Positions 6,572-9,998 of a DNA stretch of 9,998 bases are shown here, one piece after another. The position numbers and the translations under genes were made by a program. The stretch covers positions 1-9,998 of the forward strand of contig MNYI01000204.1 in the NCBI GenBank assembly GCA_001873945.1, written 5' to 3'. The first letter of the stretch is position 1, and each line of letters opens with the position of its first letter. A model generated the notes under the pieces. It searched no databases. It saw only the letters and a program-made list of their open reading frames with translations, and was not told the DNA's origin. The DNA comes from Candidatus Desantisbacteria bacterium CG2_30_40_21. GTDB lineage: Bacteria > UBA9089 > CG2-30-40-21.

Positions 6572-8050
6572 ATGAATTTCCCAATTTTAAGCTGGATGAT
6601 ATTTATACCGTTGATAGGTGCTATGCTTATCCTTTGTACGCCAAAGGGGATGGAGAAGACTATCAAGGGGTTGGCATTGGTGTTTTCGTTTATTCCTCTT
6701 GTCCTTGCAGGGATGGTGTATGCTAATTTTAATCCAAAGATTGCTGATTTGCAGTTTGTGGAGAAAATACTCTGGATTCCAATCTTTAATATTCATTATT
6801 TTGTTGGACTTGATGGAATAAGTATATCCATCTTTTTACTGACTGCTCTATTAACCTTTTTATCTGTCCTTATTTCCTGCAATATAACAAAGAGGGTGAA
6901 GGAATATTTTATGCTCTTTCTGGTACTTGAGGTCGGGATGCTCGGGGTTTTTGTTGCTATAGATCTATTCCTGTTCTATATCTTCTGGGAGGTTGTGCTT
7001 ATCCCTATGTACTTCCTTATAGGTGTGTGGGGAGGACCAAGAAGAAGGTATGCAGCTATTAAGTTTGTACTTTACACTGTGGCTGGCAGTTTGATCATGC
7101 TTATTGGGATATTGTGCGTTTATTTTACCTCTAACCCACATACCATGGATATTCTGGAGCTTTCCAAAACATGCACATTTGCCAGAGAGTTTCAAAACAT
7201 AATGTTTTTCTTGTTCTTTATCGGGTTTGCAGTTAAGGTGCCTATCTGGCCTTTTCATACATGGCTTCCAGATGCACATACTGAGGCACCAACAGCGGCA
7301 AGTGTTATTCTTGCCTGTATATTGTTAAAGATGGGGGTCTATGGATTCTTAAGGATAAGTTTCCCTATATTTCCAGAGGCAGCCATATATTTTGCCTATC
7401 CATTTGCGGTTTTGGGCGTAATTAATATTATCTATGGTGCTTTAACGGCTATGGCTCAGAATGACTTAAAGAAGATGATCGCCTATTCAAGCATCAGCCA
7501 TATGGGATTTTGCCTGATAGCTATGAGTGCCTTAACCGTAACCGGAATAAATGGGGCAGTTGTCCAGATGTTTACCCATGGGGCAGTAACCGGCAGCTTG
7601 TTTATGCTTGTTGGGGTTATCTATGATAGGGCACATACCAGAAATATTGATGAATTCAGCGGATTGTGGCAGAAAATGCCAATATATACCGGGTTGATGA
7701 CACTTGCGGTCTTAGCCTCACTCGGTTTGCCAGGGCTGGCCGGGTTTATCGGTGAGTTTGTTTGTCTGATGGGTACATTTGTTTCTACCTTCCCAGGGTT
7801 TAAGCTCTTGGCAATATTATCTACAAGTGGTGTGGTGATAACTGCGGTTTATCTCTTGTGGATGATGGAAAGGGTGTTCTGGAGGGGATTAAATCCAAAG
7901 TGGGAACATCTGACGGATATAAATAAGAGAGAGCTTCTGGCAATTATACCCATATTAATAGTTATCATCCTGATAGGCATATGCCCTGACCTATTGGTTA
8001 ATTTGATGAATGTTTCTACGATACAGATGGTTAAGGGGATAATGCCGTAA
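6572..8050 (+). CDS. nuoM: NADH-quinone oxidoreductase subunit M (antiporter-like)
   Basis: This is the middle antiporter-like subunit of the membrane arm (492 aa, normal for the family), with about 14 hydrophobic helices. The conserved charged residues of the proton path are present: E140 in FWEVVLIPMYFLIG, K222 in AVKVPIWPFHTWLPDAH, K253 in LLKMGVYG, and E395 in GFIGEFVCL. They correspond to E. coli E144, K234, K265 and E407. The use of Glu in place of Lys at the last site separates NuoM from NuoL and NuoN. AGGGGTG (6561-6567) lies 4 bases before the ATG. The gene follows nuoL by 70 bases that contain a short repeat. No break in the frame was seen. Confidence 0.96.
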   Translation: MNFPILSWMIFIPLIGAMLILCTPKGMEKTIKGLALVFSFIPLVLAGMVYANFNPKIADLQFVEKILWIPIFNIHYFVGLDGISISIFLLTALLTFLSVLISCNITKRVKEYFMLFLVLEVGMLGVFVAIDLFLFYIFWEVVLIPMYFLIGVWGGPRRRYAAIKFVLYTVAGSLIMLIGILCVYFTSNPHTMDILELSKTCTFAREFQNIMFFLFFIGFAVKVPIWPFHTWLPDAHTEAPTAASVILACILLKMGVYGFLRISFPIFPEAAIYFAYPFAVLGVINIIYGALTAMAQNDLKKMIAYSSISHMGFCLIAMSALTVTGINGAVVQMFTHGAVTGSLFMLVGVIYDRAHTRNIDEFSGLWQKMPIYTGLMTLAVLASLGLPGLAGFIGEFVCLMGTFVSTFPGFKLLAILSTSGVVITAVYLLWMMERVFWRGLNPKWEHLTDINKRELLAIIPILIVIILIGICPDLLVNLMNVSTIQMVKGIMP

Positions 8051-8059
8051 AAAAGAGTA

Positions 8060-8107
8060 AAAAAGAGGGCAGGTTAAAAAGAGGGCAGGTTTAGAACCTG
8101 CCCCTAC
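8060..8107. repeat. tandem 16-bp repeat merging into a hairpin in the nuoM-nuoN spacer
   Basis: AAAAAGAGGGCAGGTT occurs exactly twice in tandem (8060-8075 and 8076-8091). The second copy ends in GGGCAGGTT (8083-8091), which pairs perfectly with AACCTGCCC (8095-8103) around the loop TAG: a 9-bp GC-rich stem with a 3-base loop. CCTAC follows on the + strand with no T-run, so it is not an obvious terminator for the operon. On the - strand the stem is followed by CTCTTTTT and would resemble an intrinsic terminator, but no - strand gene is present. Confidence 0.75.
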
Positions 8108-8116
8108 TGATTGATT

Positions 8117-8121
8117 GGAGG
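8117..8121 (+). promoter_or_regulatory. ribosome binding site supporting the TTG start of nuoN
   Basis: GGAGG lies 8 bases before the TTG at 8130. No ATG or GTG in frame is near; the next in-frame ATG would remove 16 residues of the first helix. This strong site is therefore what decides the start. Confidence 0.7.
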
Positions 8122-8129
8122 ATTGAATT

Positions 8130-9557
8130 TTGAATTATACATTACTTACGCCAGAAATAATAATTTGTTGTACAGCTATGTTTATCCTTGTCATAGATTT
8201 ATTCCTATCACAGGGAGCAAAAAAGTTACTTGGTTGGATAGCTATTATAGGATTAATATGTGCAATGGTTGCTGTTTATAACTCGCCACATGGGCTTGCC
8301 TTTGGTAATAGGAGCTTTGTGGTTGATTCATTTGCTATATATTTCAAGTATCTACTTCTTGGCATAGGGATATTGGTTGTTTTTTCCTCTATGGATTATC
8401 TTAAAGACCGTACCTCTCATCATGGCGAGTATTATTTTATACTTCTCTTGGTTATCATGGGTACCTTGTTTATGGTTTCAGCAGGTGAGCTTATTAGCCT
8501 GTTCGTAAGTCTTGAGTTGCTTAGTATCGGTTCGTATGTGTTGGTGGCATATCTCAGAACAAAGCAAGGGATTGAGGGTGGAATAAAGTATCTATTGTTT
8601 GGGGCATGTTGTTCAGCAATATTACTTTATGGATTGGGCATAATCTATGGTATGACCGGTACAACAGAGATAAAAGGAATAGGAGAGTTTTTGAGTCATA
8701 ACGATAAAGGATGTGCCCTGTTATTGGGTCTGGCGTTTACCCTTGTTGGGTTTGGGTTCAAAATTGTCTGCATACCGTTTCATTTCTGGGTACCAGAGGC
8801 ATACGAGGGTGCACCAACCCCAATTACCGGCTTTCTTGCCTCTGCCTCAAAGGTAGCCTCATTTGCAGTCTTTATTCGAATATTTATAGAGGGATTTGGC
8901 GGCATAAGGCAAGAGTGGATAATGGCTTTAATTGTCCTCTGTATTCTTACAATGGCTATTGGTAACCTTTCTGCTATTCCTCAGGCAAACATAAAGAGGC
9001 TATTGGCTTACTCTAGCATTGGGCATGCCGGGTATCTTCTTATTGGTATAATAATAGGCACTACAAGTGGATTATCAGCAGTAATGTTTTACCTGCTTGT
9101 TTATGCCTTAACCACACTCGGGATATTCACGGTTATAGCCATTATTTCTAACAAGATAAATACGGATGAGATTGATGGATATACAGGGATGTACAAACGG
9201 TCACCATTCTTATGCCTGTGCATGCTTATCTGTCTGGCTTCACTTGCCGGGCTGCCGCCCTTAGCCGGATTTATGGGTAAATTTTACCTGTTTGCTTATG
9301 CAATACATAGCGGGTATATCTATCTGGCAGCAATCGGTTTTATCTTCAGCACCATCTCGGTTTATTACTACTTCCGTATCCTTAAATCCATGTACTTTGG
9401 GGATGTAAAGGATGAGTCTATTATCCCTACCCCATTTTTGTTAAGGCTAATACTCATTCTAATCATGCTTGGACTTTTCCTCATAGGAATTCTGCCGCAA
9501 ACATTCATTTCTTTTGCCTTAGAGTCAGCTAAGGGGATAGGTTGTGTTAACTTATAA
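8130..9557 (+). CDS. nuoN: NADH-quinone oxidoreductase subunit N (antiporter-like)
   Basis: This is the antiporter-like subunit nearest the middle of the membrane arm (475 aa, usual length), with about 14 hydrophobic helices. Translation starts at TTG, supported by GGAGG at an 8-base spacing. Charged residues of the proton path are E129 in SLELLSIGSYVL, K211 in FKIVCIPFHFWVPEAYEG, K241 in SASKVASF, and K384 in GFMGKFYLF. They correspond to E. coli NuoN E133, K217, K247 and K395. It closes the nuo operon in the standard K-L-M-N order. Its last 164 bases are repeated in reverse complement at 9835-9998; see that entry. The frame is intact to TAA at 9555-9557. Confidence 0.96.
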   Translation: MNYTLLTPEIIICCTAMFILVIDLFLSQGAKKLLGWIAIIGLICAMVAVYNSPHGLAFGNRSFVVDSFAIYFKYLLLGIGILVVFSSMDYLKDRTSHHGEYYFILLLVIMGTLFMVSAGELISLFVSLELLSIGSYVLVAYLRTKQGIEGGIKYLLFGACCSAILLYGLGIIYGMTGTTEIKGIGEFLSHNDKGCALLLGLAFTLVGFGFKIVCIPFHFWVPEAYEGAPTPITGFLASASKVASFAVFIRIFIEGFGGIRQEWIMALIVLCILTMAIGNLSAIPQANIKRLLAYSSIGHAGYLLIGIIIGTTSGLSAVMFYLLVYALTTLGIFTVIAIISNKINTDEIDGYTGMYKRSPFLCLCMLICLASLAGLPPLAGFMGKFYLFAYAIHSGYIYLAAIGFIFSTISVYYYFRILKSMYFGDVKDESIIPTPFLLRLILILIMLGLFLIGILPQTFISFALESAKGIGCVNL

Positions 9558-9665
9558 GAGGATGTTATTGACCGTTCACAGCAGCAATTCTCATTATGGC
9601 AAAACTTATGTTCAAAGGGGAATAAGGGAATAGAAGAGATGGTGTCGATTATCAACAGAATTGTT

Positions 9666-9726
9666 GGTAGGACAGGCATTCCTGCCTGTCCTGTTGCAGA
9701 TGACAGGCAAGAATGCCTGTCCTACC
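9666..9726. repeat. head-to-head pair of hairpin repeats
   Basis: Two related units face each other around an 11-base spacer. The first has GACAGGCA (9671-9678) pairing with TGCCTGTC (9683-9690) around TTCC. The second has GACAGGCA (9702-9709) pairing with TGCCTGTC (9714-9721) around AGAA. Outside them, GGTAG (9666-9670) mirrors CTACC (9722-9726). Each unit forms its own 8-bp hairpin, and the two together can form one long hairpin. The small differences between the units suggest a genuine repeat element at the axis of the larger palindrome. Neither hairpin is followed by a T-run, so a terminator role for the nuo operon is unproven. Confidence 0.75.
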
Positions 9727-9834
9727 GATAATTCTGTTGATAATCGACACCATCTCTTCTATTCCCTTATTCCCCTTTGAACATAAGTTTTGCCATAATG
9801 AGAATTGCTGCTGTGAACGGTCAATAACATCCTC

Positions 9835-9996
9835 TTATAAGTTAACACAACCTATCCCCTTAGCTGACTCTAAGGCAAAAGAAATGAATGTTTGCGGCAG
9901 AATTCCTATGAGGAAAAGTCCAAGCATGATTAGAATGAGTATTAGCCTTAACAAAAATGGGGTAGGGATAATAGACTCATCCTTTACATCCCCAAA
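9835..9996 (-). pseudogene. inverted copy of the last 53 codons of nuoN (partial)
   Basis: Read on the - strand from 9996 to 9835, this is base-for-base the nuoN sequence 9396-9557: residues 423 to 475 plus the stop codon. It has no start of its own and runs to the window edge. There are no differences from the upstream copy, which argues against an old duplication. It is most simply the artefactual right arm of the terminal palindrome. If the palindrome were real, this could be the tail of a second, convergent nuoN. Confidence 0.7.
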
Positions 9997-9998
9997 GT

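Larger units (their letters stand above)
9394..9998. repeat. 605-bp near-perfect palindrome at the window end (probable fold-back artefact)
   Basis: Bases pair across an axis at 9696 (paired coordinates sum to 19392). I checked the arms block by block: 9394-9662 and 9730-9998 are exact reverse complements over 269 bases. Inside that, pairing continues to 9690/9702 with only three mismatches (9663/9729, 9665/9727 and 9682/9710), leaving an 11-base centre. The left arm contains the true end of nuoN and its downstream spacer. The right arm repeats them backward and stops only because the window stops. Exact identity of coding and non-coding bases, with an axis on a hairpin repeat, is typical of a misjoined contig end or an amplification chimera. 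Confidence 0.9.

Noticed and set aside
8083..8103. Intrinsic terminator between nuoM and nuoN
   Set aside because: The stem is good, but no T-run follows on the + strand, and nuoN plainly continues the operon.
9562..9633. 23-codon ORF (MLLTVHSSNSHYGK onwards) after nuoN with AGAGG just before it
   Set aside because: It is very short, with no recognisable motif and a ribosome-like site too close to the ATG. The spacer 9558-9665 otherwise shows nothing I can support.
9368..9679. 103-codon ORF on the - strand across the nuoN end
   Set aside because: It is antisense to nuoN, begins inside the hairpin repeat, and owes its length to the palindrome.

Overview
This window is most of the 3' half of a respiratory complex I-like (nuo) operon from a bacterium, with every gene on the + strand. 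The organism looks like an uncultured, anaerobic, moderately AT-rich bacterium. This is inference from two things: the NuoF protein carries the extra C-terminal 2[4Fe-4S] tail seen in HydB/HndC-type proteins of anaerobes, and the spacers hold several short hairpin repeats of the kind common in genomes of uncultured lineages. I cannot assign a phylum.

Layout. Positions 1-45 may be the last codons of an unidentified upstream gene. Positions 61-220 are a long imperfect palindrome that looks like a MITE. Next comes nuoF (269-2035). It is followed, where nuoG would normally sit, by a hybrid protein (2066-4129) that joins a NuoG-like 2Fe-2S N-terminus, a GltD/NfnB-type FAD and NAD(P)H-binding core, and a C-terminal 2[4Fe-4S] domain. 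It has no molybdopterin domain. Then come the membrane-arm genes nuoK (4154-4459), nuoL (4633-6501), nuoM (6572-8050) and nuoN (8130-9557). The spacers nuoL-nuoM and nuoM-nuoN carry short repeats and hairpins. A 173-bp nuoK-nuoL spacer holds only a doubtful 40-codon ORF.

How the genes would work together. The NuoF-like protein and the hybrid flavoprotein would form a soluble electron-input module with NADH/FMN, NAD(P)H/FAD and many Fe-S clusters. NuoK, L, M and N form the ion-pumping arm, and their key charged residues are all present. NuoA-E, H, I and J are not in the window and must lie upstream or elsewhere if the enzyme is complete. A NuoF plus NfnB-like pair resembles flavin-based transhydrogenases, so the operon may encode a complex I variant whose input module handles NADPH as well as NADH. 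This is the most interesting biological point in the window.

The last 605 bases (9394-9998) form an almost perfect palindrome. Positions 9730-9998 are the exact reverse complement of 9394-9662, which includes the end of nuoN. The axis is a pair of natural hairpin repeats. This is more likely a fold-back assembly or amplification artefact than real genome structure, and sequence after about 9730 should not be trusted.
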